A DNA stretch of 64,000 bases, taken from positions 52,280,914-52,344,913 of the forward strand of contig NC_016132.3 of the NCBI RefSeq assembly GCF_000005505.3, read 5' to 3'. The notes below the pieces were generated by a model. It ran no database searches, was not told the DNA's origin, and saw nothing but the letters and a program-made list of their open reading frames with translations. This stretch comes from Brachypodium distachyon. Its lineage: Eukaryota > Streptophyta > Magnoliopsida > Poales > Poaceae. A program made the translations under genes and the position numbers. Of the stretch, positions 24,659 through 46,849 are shown piece after piece (the stretch's first letter is position 1; each line of letters opens with the position of its first letter).

Positions 24659-25388
24659 CACGGCGATTCTAGATGAAACGGCGTCCCTGTAAAAAGTGAA
24701 ACGGTTTTCAGCACGCGTTCGTTTTGCTGACACGAGCTGAGGTCTGAGAAGTTAGTTTGCCTTGGTGACTACGTGTTGGTCATCACCATCTTGTTGAAAC
24801 TCGATTTCTTGTGGAAATAGTTTGCAGAAGCTTATATAGAGTGTTTGATTGTTGCCCGTAGCCTATTGTATACTCTTCATGTTGGTGCGCAGTCTCACCA
24901 TTTGCCTTTTTTAGCCGGAAAAGGTAAGCTTATGTAGTTCGTCTGTTTGTTTTGGTCACAGCGTCAGTGTAACAAGCGGCATTGTTAGTTTGTTACCCTG
25001 GAATGCATGCAAATTCCCAAAGAGGCTGGACGAAATGCGCTGTAGACTGCGGAGAGAAATCAACAGAGTTTCCAGTCAATCCGACCGTAGCAGTGCAAGT
25101 CTGTAGCTGAAAGGATTTCGTCAGCATTCACCCTTTGTCATTTACACTCCAGTACTCCACAACAGTATATATCAGTAGTAACATTGCATCCTACAGTTCC
25201 CGATAAAAAAGAAACATTGCATCCTACAGTTGTTAAACACCCTGATCTTCAGAAACGCACAACACACATTTCATTTACAGAAGAACAAATCGCCCGGCAG
25301 GCCAAACCAGCGTTCTACAATGCATCAATTACTTACAAGCCTACTGCCTATGCCCATTTACAACACGAAAAAACACTGGCTGGCCATG
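24659..25388. other. Convergent intergenic region (WOX 3' side, RLK 3' side)
   Basis: About 730 bp between two stop codons on opposite strands; both 3' UTRs should lie here. A small direct repeat (ACATTGCATCCTACAGTT) is seen at 25181-25198 and 25213-25230. Nothing else recognised. Confidence 0.5.
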
Positions 25389-34414
<9,026 letters not shown>

Positions 34415-35567
34415 GTCTGTACAATAGAATCAGCAGCAACTTGACGTCCCAGCACAGTTGCTAACAATCTGAGAATATAAACAAGCAAGAGAAACAGGTG
34501 CTTAGGAGCATTCTAAAGATCGAAGTGTCTCCAAAATGGAGGTGCTTATTCCTGGCACCCAAGGTGTGAACGCATTTCGGCTGTCTCAGATCCTTAACGA
34601 TAACGACGTGCCTGACCTGACTCTGCTATGTTCAGACGAACAACCCGCGAGAAGATATGGCTCTTTCATTGACTAGAGAAAAGTAAGCCAAGCTTACATA
34701 TTGCTTAAGCTCCACAGCTGGTGACAATAAATCTTTAAAACTAACAGTATTAGGCCATCCTCGTCAGTAACGCGTACTTTGATTGCACAAGGTAAATAGG
34801 AGTAGTTGGTGAAAGACTAGAAGGTACAGCTACAGACGTACGTAAGGTAAAATTTGCACGGCAGCAACATGCACGTTTCCGCATAATAGTACTGTATTTG
34901 CTACTAGAACAAAGCATCAAGCATCTCTCTCGATAGTTCCAGTTTTCAGTTTTGACACACAAAGAACATGGAGATTGGAAGTTGCAAATGGAAAAGCACG
35001 AGAATCCAAAGGATGAACAGAAGAAGGAGAACTATAACCTGGAGTGAAATTTTAACCAGAGAAAAAAAAATGTGAAGTGAACCGGCCACCGAAAAACCCC
35101 AGAGTTGTTCCCCCTCGGCAGAATAATCGCGAAGAGAGGATTGAGAAGGGGGAGGAGAAGCAAAACGAAGAAACTGACCTCCAATCCCGCTCCCAAACAG
35201 CAATCAGACACGGATATGCCCGAGACAGCAGGAGGAGATGAAACAAACGCGGGTGCAGGCGAGAGCAAATGCGGACGCGTTCGCTTCCGTCCCCACGGCG
35301 ACCACAACCGCCCCGGGAAACCCTCTGCCTTTTGGAGCTACTGTTACAAGCGGCGCTTTCCACCCGCCCCTCTCTGGGACTGGGATTGCGGCCGCGGCGT
35401 CCGCGGCACGGGGCGAGTGGGTTGTTGGAGCTTGGAGGAACGAACGACAGGGGAGGAGAGGAGGGGAGGAAAGGGAAGGAGGAAGCAAGGGCCGGAGTAA
35501 GCAGCAACTTATTTATTCGCGCTGCTTATTCTATTGTGTGCGTTGGGGTGACGAGGAAGCCTCGGAG
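34415..35567 (-). promoter_or_regulatory. Leader and promoter-proximal region of the LRR-VIII kinase gene
   Basis: On the minus strand this is upstream of the ATG at 34414. The GC-rich stretch 35090-35510 resembles a grass leader exon, with an AT-rich probable UTR intron between it and the start codon. Overlapping open frames on both strands here are compositional. Exact exon ends are not resolved. Confidence 0.4.
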
Positions 35568-35603
35568 GAAGAAGAAGAAGAAGAAGAAGAAGAAGAAGAA
35601 GAA
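35568..35603. repeat. (GAA)12 microsatellite
   Basis: Twelve perfect GAA units on the plus strand, read as TTC on the coding strand of the LRR-VIII kinase gene. It lies at or just upstream of its transcription start. Such a tract is likely length-polymorphic. Confidence 0.9.
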
Positions 35604-36207
35604 AGCGTCCGCGGCGGTCCAACCGCTGGCGACCACCGCTGCCCCTCCCTGCCGTAGCTCGTGCTGTGTGCTGTGCTGATACGGTGTTCTCGTCAGGGAC
35701 CACTTGTCCAAAGCAACAAAACCCGTCATGTTTTCAGAGGGACCCCAAAGCGGAGCTATCTATGACTTGTTGCTGCGGCTGCGTCTCTCGTTCAGAATTG
35801 TCAAACCTGACACGATGGATTGGGACTTGGGAGGGGTTTTGCTTGGTCTTCTTTTTTTTTGGTTGATTGGTGATGCTTTGGACATTTCTTGTGTCTGATG
35901 TTGACCTCGCTCTAATCTACACGGTTGCTGTTGAGATGGACGGTCTGATGTGCAGCTGCTGAAATCGTGATTTTAGTTCATAGTATTTTCAACAGTAGAA
36001 AAGTTTCATCGCAAATCGTAGTGTTTGTCCATAGTATTTTCTTGAGTAGAAAAGTAGCGGTCTTTTTTAAGATGATGAGTGTGTCGTTCGGTTTTGCTGG
36101 GTGATTAAAAGTGATTCTTGTAGAGTGATTCACAGCGATTCTTTGTTCTCTTTCTTCTGTGCCGTGAGTGATCGTGCATCCAAAACCGGTGAAAGGTAAA
36201 TAGTATT

Positions 36208-36321
36208 ACTCCCTTCGTTCCATATTAATTGTTTTAAATTTGCTCAAATATGAATGTAGTTATGCCTAAAAAACGTCTAGATACGTGTAAGATTTCGATA
36301 ATTAATATGGATCGGAGGGAA
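36208..36321. mobile_element. Stowaway MITE
   Basis: Begins CTCCCTTCGTTCCATATTAA and ends TTAATATGGATCGGAGGGAA, with TA at 36206-36207 and 36322-36323. 114 bp, colinear with the element at 30003. Confidence 0.85.
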
Positions 36322-36608
36322 TAGTATTATGTAAGGGTTATGTAAGTACAATACTGTGGATTTTATTAATTTTTTGGTTGCGTGTGAGTATCATCCTTCA
36401 GCAGATAGAAATTTAAGCTTTATATCAGTCATGTTCACAAAATAATCATCAAGGGAGTTGCCATTTCATATCATTCATGAACAGTTATAACATGACAGTT
36501 TTAACAGCCAAGTTAAAATGCATGAATCGTACTATAAACTGTCATGTACTACTCTGTATTCTTCTTTTAAGATGTTAGAGAACATACTTAGGGCATGCTC
36601 ACAATATA

Positions 36609-36690
36609 CTCCATCCGATCCTAAATTCTTGTCGTGATTTTAGTTCAAATTTGTACTAAAATCACGATAAGAATTTAGGACAGGAGGGAG
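36609..36690. mobile_element. Short Stowaway MITE (82 bp)
   Basis: Ends CTCCATCCGATCCTAAATTC and GAATTTAGGACAGGAGGGAG are inverted copies, with TA on each side (36607-36608, 36691-36692). The inverted symmetry continues inward (CGTGATTTTAG / CTAAAATCACG), so almost the whole element can fold. It shares its ends with the 52-bp element at 30373. Confidence 0.85.
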
Positions 36691-39559
36691 TAACATTTAT
36701 TACAGAGTATCGGAGTTTACCAGAGAAATGAAGAACAACCTATACCAACCGCTATAACTCCGAAATCACTGATCGTATTGCTAGACCGTTACAAATGTTG
36801 AAATGCACATCCCCTGACAAACAAAGTCACTGACTTTAAGTCAGGGATCCAAATCCGGCAAACATTTCTCTAATTTCTTCTTGTCGACCATTTTTTTTTC
36901 TTGCATTGCTCCGTCCGACATAGTATAGACCAAGACAACAACCATCTCATAAGTCATAACCCAGTTGCATCTATAGCCATATCCATAAACCTCAGATGTT
37001 TACTCGGTCTTAAAGTAGAACATTGCACTTTAATCTTTTCATCCTTCCTTTCGAACGAAACCCTGAATTTATTTAGCATATCATTGCAGGCAACATCGTC
37101 TAGTGTTGATTTTATTCCTGACTTGAAAGTGGTGAGATAAATTTTAAGAGTCCTAACTTGACGGGGCGCTTGCTTTTGACCTTTCCTAAATCAGTTATTC
37201 ATGCTAAAAATGTTTGCATAATCTCAGAGGGTTATTATTAGCGCAGCATGGACCTCCAGAAATAACCAGCCACCTTTCACCTTCAGGCGTGAGTCGAGTC
37301 GAGTGCGACCAGAGGAGAAACCATCGTCGGCAACACTGTGTGTGTCGTCTGATTTCGCTGGGCTGCGACTTGCCCCTTTGTACGGCGCCATTGATCAGTC
37401 CAAGACAAGGACACTTGATTGGATTGTGCGATCATGTGTGTACTAGTATTTCGCTCCTTGTGAACTTGAAGAGTTCAATAACCTAACCCTTGACGATCAC
37501 CAGTCGTACACAAGACAATTCCACCCGTGGGAACTTTTTATATTGCGTATGAATCACAACATGTTTCTCCCGTTTCCAGCCAGAGAACAAGCAGCTTCCG
37601 GATGGTGGTTCAGGTTTGATCAAGGTCATCTCAACTGCTAAGCTACGCCACATATGTATCTGTTCTCGCAGAATATTCCGTTTTCACTTGGTAACATCCG
37701 TGTCACGGTTTTGCTTCTCTGATTTACGTGGTAAGCACAACCTACACGTCCCGTCGGTCCCGACAATCTTATCAGTAAAATAAAGCCCAAGAGATAACCA
37801 TAAGCAGCTCGCTTTAGGCCTGTCAAAGCAGCACGCGTGTTGACAGCAGATGGCAATGCATCTTCTCACTGACGACAGCAAAAGAACGGTGGGTGAATCC
37901 AAACGTGAACGATTCCTGATATCAGCAAGCTTAAATATAAAGATAAAAGAAAAGGAGGCGTAGAAATCGGTGGCAAGTACGAAACAGAGGAAGATCGTGG
38001 CCCCCTCAGTTTCACTCTCCAACGGCATCGGAGGGTGGATCGTGATGTCGACCGATGTTCTCGGCGTCTTTGTGCGTTATCTGAATATCTGATACAGCAG
38101 TGCGGAGCGCATAGCCTCAGACGGGATCATGAACAAATGCGACACCGGTTCACACGGCACAACAATGCATTTGTCTGCAGGGTCACCGCCTCGCCTGGTC
38201 ACCATCTGCCAATCGCTAGTCGGGAACTGTGGCTTTCAGCGAAGAAGAATTAAGAAAGGACGGCGGGGGCCTTTATATTGGATTGCAAAGTAAACGGCGA
38301 CCCAAGTGCTAGTTTATACAGGTACGGGATTCGTACGCCTGGCCTGAAGCTGACAGCTGAAAAATATTCGGATGTCCGCTGAATGCTGTCCTTTGAATGA
38401 GCTAAGCACAACGCACTACTAAGATTAATTGGTGGTGAGCAGAGTCTGGCGTTAAACCGCAATGGTATGTCATTCGCTACGAGATTTGTACAAGATGCGA
38501 TGGCGTCTGCATGTACTCCGTACCCAGTAGGAGATTGGAGTTTATAACTTTCACGAGAGACCGCTGATACTAGTAAACGAAAGCGTTTTGCTCTCATTAA
38601 CTGATGTTTGTATGTCGGGCGTGAGAAGCTGCACTGATAACTCCAGCTACCTGCCCTTTGTACGTGATGGCTGAACGAGCGAGCAATGCGTTACATGAAC
38701 AGATGCAAGGTACGGTATTTACCTTTCACTCTTTCAGTAAAGGGACTGAATCAGCATGCATGATTCATTCACGAAATGCGGCAAATACGGTCATGAGTAG
38801 TAGTAGCAGTGGTTTTGCACTTACAGGCGACTTACGTTACTAACTTACGGGACTTGCTGCGGCTACCGTGTAGACTGTAGTTAATCGTTGTACAGCATTT
38901 CTGTCAATCGGTGTATCTAACCTGATGCAGTACGTACTTCTATCAACCGGAGAGAACTCTTGCGCTGAATTGGCAAGTCGATCTGAGCCAACTCATGTGC
39001 TACGGCAGCTAAGCTATACTGCATTGGCCTTCTTAATTTCGTTGCTCGCCGGTTCATCAATCCACTCGATTAAACTACATTTGGCTGCATCGTTGACCAA
39101 GGGCGTGCCATGTTCTTGAACAACTAATTGGCGCGGCATGTTGGGCTGTACTGCTGAAATAGCGTACTTGACCATCGGTATCGCCAATTATGTAATGACA
39201 GAAGCTTGCCAAAGTTGCAGATTAGGGTACACCCGTGGGCCGTAACGGCTGACACCTGATAAAACAATCATCCCGCTTGACATTACTATCTTGACCCGGA
39301 GCCTCGCCAGTCTACGACACGCGGGCCCGTTTAGCCATCGGTAAAACTGACAGGTCGGCATTGTGGGCCCCATAAATTTCGACACGTCGCCTCTGTCCTT
39401 TAAAGACGCCGCCGACCTTCAAGACTTACCGCTCCTTTTTTGATCCTTTCGTTCACCCAAGCTAGGACCGCAAACTGGGAACTGGGTCCACATGGAAGAA
39501 GCACTCGTGACTTCCATGCCCCAGTATTTACCGCCCCGTGATTCAAATCGGAAAGCCAA

Positions 39560-40023
39560 ACGAAATCCGTCTAGGGGAAATAATTAACTGCGGGGAGCAC
39601 ACGAATCCGTCTTTCTCGCTTCTTCCTCTTCGTCTCCGGACTCACGGTCGCCTCCTTCCCTCGTCGCAGCCTCGCACCGTAGCCGCACGCACCTCATCGC
39701 CACAAGCAAAGGCCAAAGGAGGACTCGGAAGCAGGAGCTCGCAGCTTCTCGAAGCGCCGCGCCGGCGTGGGAGGAGGAGGAGGGAGAGCCCGCGAACCCC
39801 TCCTCTCCCGATCCGAGCACCGTACGGCGGATCGACTCCCGGCCGCGCCTCGCTGGATCCCCGTGGTTCCATCACCGGAGATAGTGTGAGTAGTAAGCCG
39901 AAGCTGTTGAGTTCTGTAGCATGCCTTTGAGTTTACGAGTGATTTTTTTTTCCTGTCCTCTATCCCTTTGCAGTTTGCTGGAGTCGATCTGGTGGGGGGC
40001 TTGGAGCTTGAGGCGGGGTTGAG
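39560..40023 (+). promoter_or_regulatory. Leader of the BPP-type gene with probable UTR intron
   Basis: GC-rich leader at about 39580-39884, then donor-like GTGTGAGTAG at 39885 and acceptor CCTTTGCAG ending at 39973. The remaining leader (39974-40023) runs to the ATG at 40024. Confidence 0.5.
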
Positions 40024-43000
40024 ATGGAGGACTTACTGAACACGGAGATCGGGAAGCACGACTACGACTGGTGATGCACTAATCATTGCCCCCGTTTGGT
40101 AGTGAATGGTGATCTGGTTTGCTGAATTTGGGTGTGGTTCCATGTTTTTTTCTTGCAATCGGTGAACCCCTCATCCAAGCTCAGTGAAATCGGTGGCAAT
40201 GCTGCGTTTTCAAACGTTTTGGGCAGTTGGGTTGGTCGTTCTCGGACGAGTCGTACTGATCTTGTTTGCAATTATGTGAACTGTGTCTGTTTTTGCGTGG
40301 AATCAACGGTATTGCCTGGATCATGGTTGGCTATTGTTGGCTGTCATTGTTTCTAGTAAATAAGTGAAGTAGGTTGGTTTAGCTAGGATTAGTTGCGTTG
40401 AGAGCAAAGAGAAGTATGTGTGTTCAGTGGGCTCATTCCTGTTAGAGCAATGAGTTGGCTGCACCACTTTTTGTTGGAAAGGCAAAATAAATGAATGCAA
40501 TGGCTCATTAAAAATGAATGAATGCAACTTTCAAAATTAGACCGTTGACCGATAGCATTGCCAACTTTTAGGATTCACTGTAACAGTTAATGGGATAATG
40601 TAATAACTCTGCAATATTTGTAGGAAAATATTACAATGAAAGTCATTTAGGGAAGCTGAAAGATGGACTAGTGGGAACTGGTTACCTATAAATATAATTG
40701 ACCAATTCCAAACTTAATTTAGTTAGTCTGTAATTTTCTATATAATTATTGCAATGTTGAATCCACTTATGTAGCAATACGTAAAAGACTTGCCTCTGAG
40801 TTGTACCACACTCCAGTGCTGGGCTGAGATAAGTATATAACCATCTGGATGAATGACAAAGTTTATTTGATACGCAAGGCTTGACACAAAAATGTAGTGT
40901 TGTGTTGTTGGTCAAGGTTATACAGGGTGAAACATTCTGATCTTTGATGTGCACACATGTATGCTTGTGTTATTGCTTATCTTATTTGACTGTACATAAC
41001 ATGTGAATGTATTTCTTAGGCTTCTGACTCCCCCAGGAACACCCCGTTTTCCTGCATTGGAGGTTGCTGAGAAAGTTCCACCCTCAAATGTGTCCAAACA
41101 TACTACCACTAGATCATCCTCCACTACCAGGGCATCAAGGGTTAGTACTATTTGCTTCAGATTTTTACATGCCGGTGATTCAACTTTCGTTATCAACATG
41201 TAGTTTCAAAGAAGTATCCCTTGCATAATACTTTGGTTACATGCCAGCCTGCCAATATTTTACACATTTGATATCTTTCTAGACGATCACAATAGTACTT
41301 TTGAATCTAGAACACACTTTTAATTTTTCTCGTCCAGTGAAAGCAACCTGTGGTTAGGAATGGGATGGACTTCCAGGCGGTTTTTCTTTTGTGCTGCTGT
41401 GAACCCTTGGATCTCGCTGACTTAGTATAGTCATCTCACAGTGTATCCTGTGACTCCTGTCTCATCTAAGCATGAGATCGTACTTATCTGTACAATTGTT
41501 TGTTGAAACCTAATATTTGCTTAGTTGGTCTATGATGATCATAACTAACATAACACTGTCACATGTTTGTTGCAGCTTTCTGTTTATGAAACAGAGAACA
41601 GGCATTCCATAGTTTCTACTAGACCTGCACGATGTAACTCCCGCCCTTCTATCCAATCTGCTCCCTTATCTAGCAATAACAGGTCATCAGTGCTCAATGG
41701 AAGCATTTCTTCTGTCAGTTCGAGACCTACAACACCGAGCAAGAGGATTGGCACTGTTCCCTCATCGAAACCATCAGTTGTAGCTTCACATCCAGTGGTA
41801 GCACGGTCGTCTACTCCAGTCAAAACCCGTCCGGCGACTCCAGTCAAAATTCGTCCATCCACTCCGGTCAAAACTCGCCCGGCTACCCCAGTCAAAACTT
41901 GTCCATCTACTCCAGACAAAACCCGTCCATCCGTTTCCAACTCCATGCCCAACTCAACTGCTGTGAAGGCCACATCAGCACAGAACTCAAGGTCTTCAAC
42001 TCCAACATCTCGGCCCCGAAGCTTTTCTAGCTCATCTTCAAGCACAGCTCCTGCAGTGAGTCGTCCCAGCTCATCCTCTGGCACAATACCTGCAATATGT
42101 CGTTCTAGCTCTTCTTCAAGTAAAGCTGCTTCAGTGACCCGTTCTAGCTCTCGATCATCTACACCAACACGCCAGCCTGTCATGCGTTCATCAGCTCCAC
42201 CCATTGCTCGCTCACCTTCTGTTGGGAGGATTTCTGGCAGCAATAACTTAACATCTAGTGGTCGATCGGTAGAGAGCCGTGGTCGAATTTCAGCACCTTC
42301 GTCAGCACCATCATCCCGTCCAAGTTCCCCAAATCCACGTCTGCGAGCTCCAGTTAAGACACTAGATCTTCCACATTTCCCAAGTGATACTCCCGCTAAC
42401 TTAAGGACTAAGATACCAGACAGACCACTCTCTGCTGGTAGAGCACGGCCAGGAATTGGTCTGGGAGCCAGGTCAGCCCCAAATGCTGAACCAGTTACAT
42501 CAGCTCCTGTGAAGAAGATGTCTGTGCCTGCTATTACTCGAAGTAAATTTTCTGATGCACCATCCAAGGCACCTTCTCTTATCAGTGGAAACCAGAATAG
42601 ACAGGCTGAGAGATCTGTTATGGACAGCCAGCCTGCTAGACCCTCCCGGTCTGCCACAAGTGCAGAAAATGGATTCGGCAGGACAATATCAAGGAAGTCA
42701 ATTGATATGGCAATCAAGCACATGGTATGTTCACCCTTTACCCCTCATGTTTATATTCTCTATGGAAGTGCCATTCAAAATTGATAATATGTCTTTCTAT
42801 TTCTCTGTGAAAAGCTTTAAACCAATTGTTGTGTTCAATATTGTAGATCTAGAACCCACTATTAATTTGATTTAGTTTAGTTAATATATTTTATTTAGAA
42901 GAAACTTAATGGCTGGTACTTATGTTAGGACATTCGTCAAAACTTGGGTGGCATTCGTGGTGCATCTCTATTTCCTCATGGCATTCGGTCTTCTACTGCA

Positions 43001-43348
43001 AAGGGCCAGCCAACTCGCAGATCAGATCCTGGTCATCACATCTCAAATGGTGACCATGGCGCCTATACCGACAATGGTAGTACCAATGGACACTTCTCCG
43101 GTGATTCCAATGGAGCTCTTTCATACTATGGCGGTAGCTCAACTGATTCCCCAGATAGAGAAAGCATTGGAGCTAAAGAGACATTGAGTGAAGTGGATAT
43201 ATATGGCTGTTCAAGGTATGAGGACATGTTGCTTAGGGAGGACACAAAGAACACGGACTGGTTGCACAGTGTCGATGACAAGTTTGACCAGAGCCCTGTG
43301 TTCGATCACCGGTTTGAACCACTCCCAGAGCCATTTGGTCCTATGTGA
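40024..43348 (+). CDS. Basic proline/serine-rich protein, BPP microtubule-associated family (At2g40070-like)
   Basis: Exons 40024-40070, 41020-41140, 41576-42724 and 42929-43348 give 1737 nt and 578 aa in frame. The first exon is tiny (MEDLLNTEIGKHDYDW) and is supported by the invariant DWLLTPPGTPRFPALE motif formed across its junction. The middle (residues about 57-440) is a long disordered Ser/Pro/Thr/Arg-rich basic domain. It includes five tandem copies of an eight-residue unit of the form STPVKTRP. The C-terminus is more conserved: SAENGFGRTISRKSIDMAIK, then SRYEDMLLRED, and a terminal EPLPEPFGPM. Related Arabidopsis proteins bind cortical microtubules and influence directional cell growth. 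There are no membrane segments or catalytic domains. Confidence in the family is high; the function in this species is inferred. Confidence 0.9.
41810..41929 (+). repeat. Five 24-bp units coding STPVKTRP-type octapeptides
   Basis: Five adjacent 24-bp units inside exon 3 of the BPP-type gene encode STPVKTRP, ATPVKIRP, STPVKTRP, ATPVKTCP and STPDKTRP. The alternation of ACTCCAGTCAAAA-type cores shows recent tandem expansion in the disordered domain. Confidence 0.9.
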
Positions 43349-44422
43349 TGTTTACCATTTGTAGAGGTGTTGCCCCTTGTTCTTTTAGCTCCCAGTGATT
43401 GCAAAGTTGTATGCTGTTTCTGTTTGGTCTTCCACTTCCCCCATCTTTTTTATAGAATGTGCTCAAAGATACTAAGATTGTGGGGTTTGTACTGTGTATC
43501 TTTGGTATATGGGGACTGCAGGCTCAGTTTTGAATGTTTCTGAACTGAAGATCCAAGTGCGGCAAAACTAGTTTATGACCTTTGCCTCATGAATATTATA
43601 GCATTGGCATTTCCAAGATACAACTATGAAACTGAATTCGTGACAACTTTGTGCCTAGTCTGCGCATGTTGGTTTCTAATTTGTGGCCTCCTTGATTCAT
43701 TCCCAGTCTGAGGGAACAAGAAAAACATAAGAGTTGGATGTCATGGCATATTGTTTACTACTCCTACAGTATAAGAACTGAAAACACATGATCATGGATA
43801 ATTGAATTTGTTTGGTTGCATCACATGAAAAATACACAGTTTTTGAAAGTACGAAGTGCATCAAGGAATTTTTTCATTCAAAATTGACTGCAGACTGATC
43901 AGCAGGAGACGATGAATTTCTAAAAATTCTAGCTATCAAACAAGCTCTGTAGTTGCAGTTCCTAAGTTTTCCTAACTACTGGAATGCCACAAATTAGTTC
44001 TTGATTCTAGCAAATTCACAGTTCCTAAGTTTAAGCTTGAAAAGTATGCTGAGCTCCTGGCGAATGCTTGTCTGCTGCATTCTTGTGCTCGGCGCAGCTG
44101 GGATCATCCAGTCGTCCAGTCGTGTGTATTCTTTTTCAGGGGAGGGTCCGTTCATGTTAACCATGATATGACACCGAATCACTCCGGTGGTGTAAGTCAG
44201 TAAGTGTTGGAGTAAAAGACTAGTTAAAATGGTTCCGAAAAACTGAAATGTTAGCATGGTCATGTCTTACTTGCTGCTGCTTTTTTGCGAGATACTTGCT
44301 GCTTTTCTTGTACATACATAGTTCTTGTCCAATATGTTAGCAGTTTGGAGCCTGTGGGAATCGGAATTTAGGTATGGGTTGGCAGGCCAATTGATTATGT
44401 AAGCCAGCTTTGGAACAACATA

Positions 44423-44618
44423 GGGTCCGTTCTTTTCGGCTTTTAGAACCGACTTCTACTAAAAGTTGTTCTCATAAATTTACCATGACTTTCAAAATAG
44501 TTTAGACCAAACTAGTTTGTCAGCCGAATCAAATTTAGGTGGTGGTTTCTCCAGGAAGCTGTTAGAGGACAACTTCTCGGAGAAGCCAATTTTTCAGGAA
44601 GCCGAAAAGAACTGGCCC
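44423..44618. mobile_element. MITE, same family as 58854 (GGGTSCGTTCTTTTC ends)
   Basis: Left end GGGTCCGTTCTTTTCGGCTT and right end AAGCCGAAAAGAACTGGCCC are inverted copies. ATA lies directly outside both ends (44420-44422, 44619-44621). 196 bp, non-coding. The 3-bp duplication suggests PIF/Harbinger, but ATA is not the canonical TWA, so superfamily is uncertain. Confidence 0.75.
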
Positions 44619-46441
44619 ATAAGCGGCCAAGTTAAATGGGCACATAAATTGCATCCATCGATTCCATCGTCAGTCTGTCGCCGGGCGCCGAACCATTCAA
44701 CAGCTTGAAAGCTGTGGGCGCTTAAACCGTGAAATGTTGCTCCGTACAAAATTTGAAACGCTCCAGTTCTTTTAGGTCTACCTTGCGAAGTTCTCCAGAA
44801 GGTTTTCCCGATAATACTCACTTGTAGACTTGGATATAATCCCCGATCTATGGACCACGAGATGCAAGTGCAACCCTTTTTCCTTGTAGCCATATCCCAT
44901 ATGACCTCAGAAACACCAGCGGATTCTAGGACAAAAGAACTTCTATAATCGACGGCAGTATACCACGGCTCGAGGACTAGCGACTAGCTGCGCGCAGTTT
45001 ATTCTCTCTTCTTTTCGATCGAGACTGGAGTGGGTTGGTGATCCGAGAGACGTTAGCCATAAATATTTCTGCGTCGCTCTCACGGATCGGTTCGCCAACC
45101 ACCAAAGTGCTAGCACAACTGCCCGTTCACATGGTAGAATCAATAGACATGCCGGCACTTTTACGTTGTCCAAGCCGGTGAGGAGCACGGAACTACAGTA
45201 CAGAGAATGAGAGAAGCATCGTCCTCGATCGATCGCCTCTTGGAGCATTCAGAAGAACGGTGTTGGATCAGCTGGTAGTGCTCCCGGTGGGAACTGAACT
45301 GCCACTACTACGACCTACTACTCCCGTACGCGTGAATGGCGTGCCAGTTCCTTCAATTGTGGCTGGCACAGCTAGCACAGTGCCGTGCAGACGGAATGAC
45401 ACATCAGATGTGTAGTAATAACTGGTGGACCAACTGTTTAGTCATCTGCAGGCCTGTAGTTGCAGGCATTCAGGAGGCGTGGCCACCCCCTCTCGGCATG
45501 TTATCAGCAGCTGATCCCGGGAGATGATACGCCTTTACGCCTTTGCACTTGCAGCAGGGACGAGGGCACTGCGGTGCGGAGCAACCGTCTTGGCCTCTCC
45601 TTGTGTTTTGCCAGTTCTATATCCAGATTCCAGGGCCCGTAGTGGTAGCATGTTTGGAGTACTGCAGTTCACTGCTAATGAACCAGCGATTTTGAAATTT
45701 AGCACGTAGCATAGCATCTGGAAGCAGACTAGAAGCCGATGTTTCGTCACGATTAACCGTACGTACTGACATTTCCGGCCACTACGAACGAATGAGTGCC
45801 GATTGATGAGAAGAAATACAGTAAGCTGAGAACAATACTATCTGGACAGCTGGTCTAAATGATTTTGGATCTTGGGCAGAGTGGCAAAGTTGGTCGTAAT
45901 CGAAAAGCTACAAAATAGCCGTGCAGCGTGGCAGTTTGATGCGCGGGCCTATAGTTATTTAACTGTCGTGCTCCCTCTCCTCATCTTCCGACTCGCTGGT
46001 ATAGAGGGCATACAGAAATTCCTACTCTCTTTTTTCATAAAGGTTTATTTGGTTTTGTTAAGACAAGGCGTTAATCAATAATTACTTTATTAAAATGTGT
46101 TTTTTAAAACATGAAATATATATCAGCAGATTCATTTTCAAAAGCTTTTCCTAATTATTGTAATTTTCTATCATATAAATTACCATTACATATTAATGAA
46201 ATAATTCTTGGTTAAAGTTTTATTTTAACGAAATCATATATGCTAACCTTTGTGAAAAAGGAGAGAGTATATCGGAGCGAGGGGCCCAGGAGGTGTTACC
46301 CCAGCATGGATGACCTTCTAGTTTACAGATTGACATGAGATGCTCTTTTTATACTTTCATTCTAATCTTTGATTTGGTTAATTGGAGTTGTGTTCATCTT
46401 GGATGCAAAGACCAAGGATATATTTAAACTCATTTGTTGTA

Positions 46442-46524
46442 CTCCTTCTAATCAAAAATAAGTGACTTGGATTTATATAGATTTTTATACAAATGTAAGT
46501 CACTTGTTTCAGAACGAACAAAAT
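46442..46524. mobile_element. Eroded short Stowaway MITE
   Basis: TA precedes CTCCTTCTAATCAAAAATAA. The inner arms AAGTGACTTGGATTTATATA and the inverted ACAAATGTAAGTCACTT are intact, but the right terminus (CAGAACGAACAAAA) has lost the GGAGGGAG end. The end is approximate. Confidence 0.6.
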
Positions 46525-46849
46525 ATTACATTGATGCAGCAAAGGAATACAACAAATGACTGTTTTGAAAGCTAAGAGAGTTTTCCGTTTGCAAGGAAAC
46601 ATGAAAAATCTATCGCAGGAGAATACCCCAAGAAAAAAAGCTCTCAGCATCTCGTTTCTCTGTTTTGCAACGTTTGGGTCCACATGTTGGCCTGACAAAC
46701 CCGATGTCAACCAAATAAAAATGTCAGGTCCGATATCCACTGCAGGTCGTAGCTGTCGACGACGTCGGTCAGTCATCCTCAGGGGTAAATCGGTCACAAA
46801 CCAAACGCCCCCAGGAACACTGACACGCTTCTCTTGAATACACACCAAA

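Larger units (their letters stand above)
35604..39560. other. 4-kb intergenic region with Stowaway elements
   Basis: No gene found. Two clear Stowaway MITEs (36208 and 36609) are listed separately. Other open frames (for example near 37640-38030 and 38250-38600) lack domains and splice support. The BPP promoter should lie at the right end. Confidence 0.5.
43349..46830. other. Intergenic between the BPP and LRR-III genes
   Basis: Begins with the BPP 3' UTR. No further gene recognised. Contains the MITE at 44423 and an eroded Stowaway at 46442. Open frames at 44594-44893 and 45535-45750 have no domain content. Confidence 0.5.

Noticed and set aside
41584..42723. A 379-codon minus-strand frame opposite BPP exon 3
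   Set aside because: It is the antisense of a low-complexity Ser/Pro exon. The plus strand has conserved family motifs and correct splice borders.
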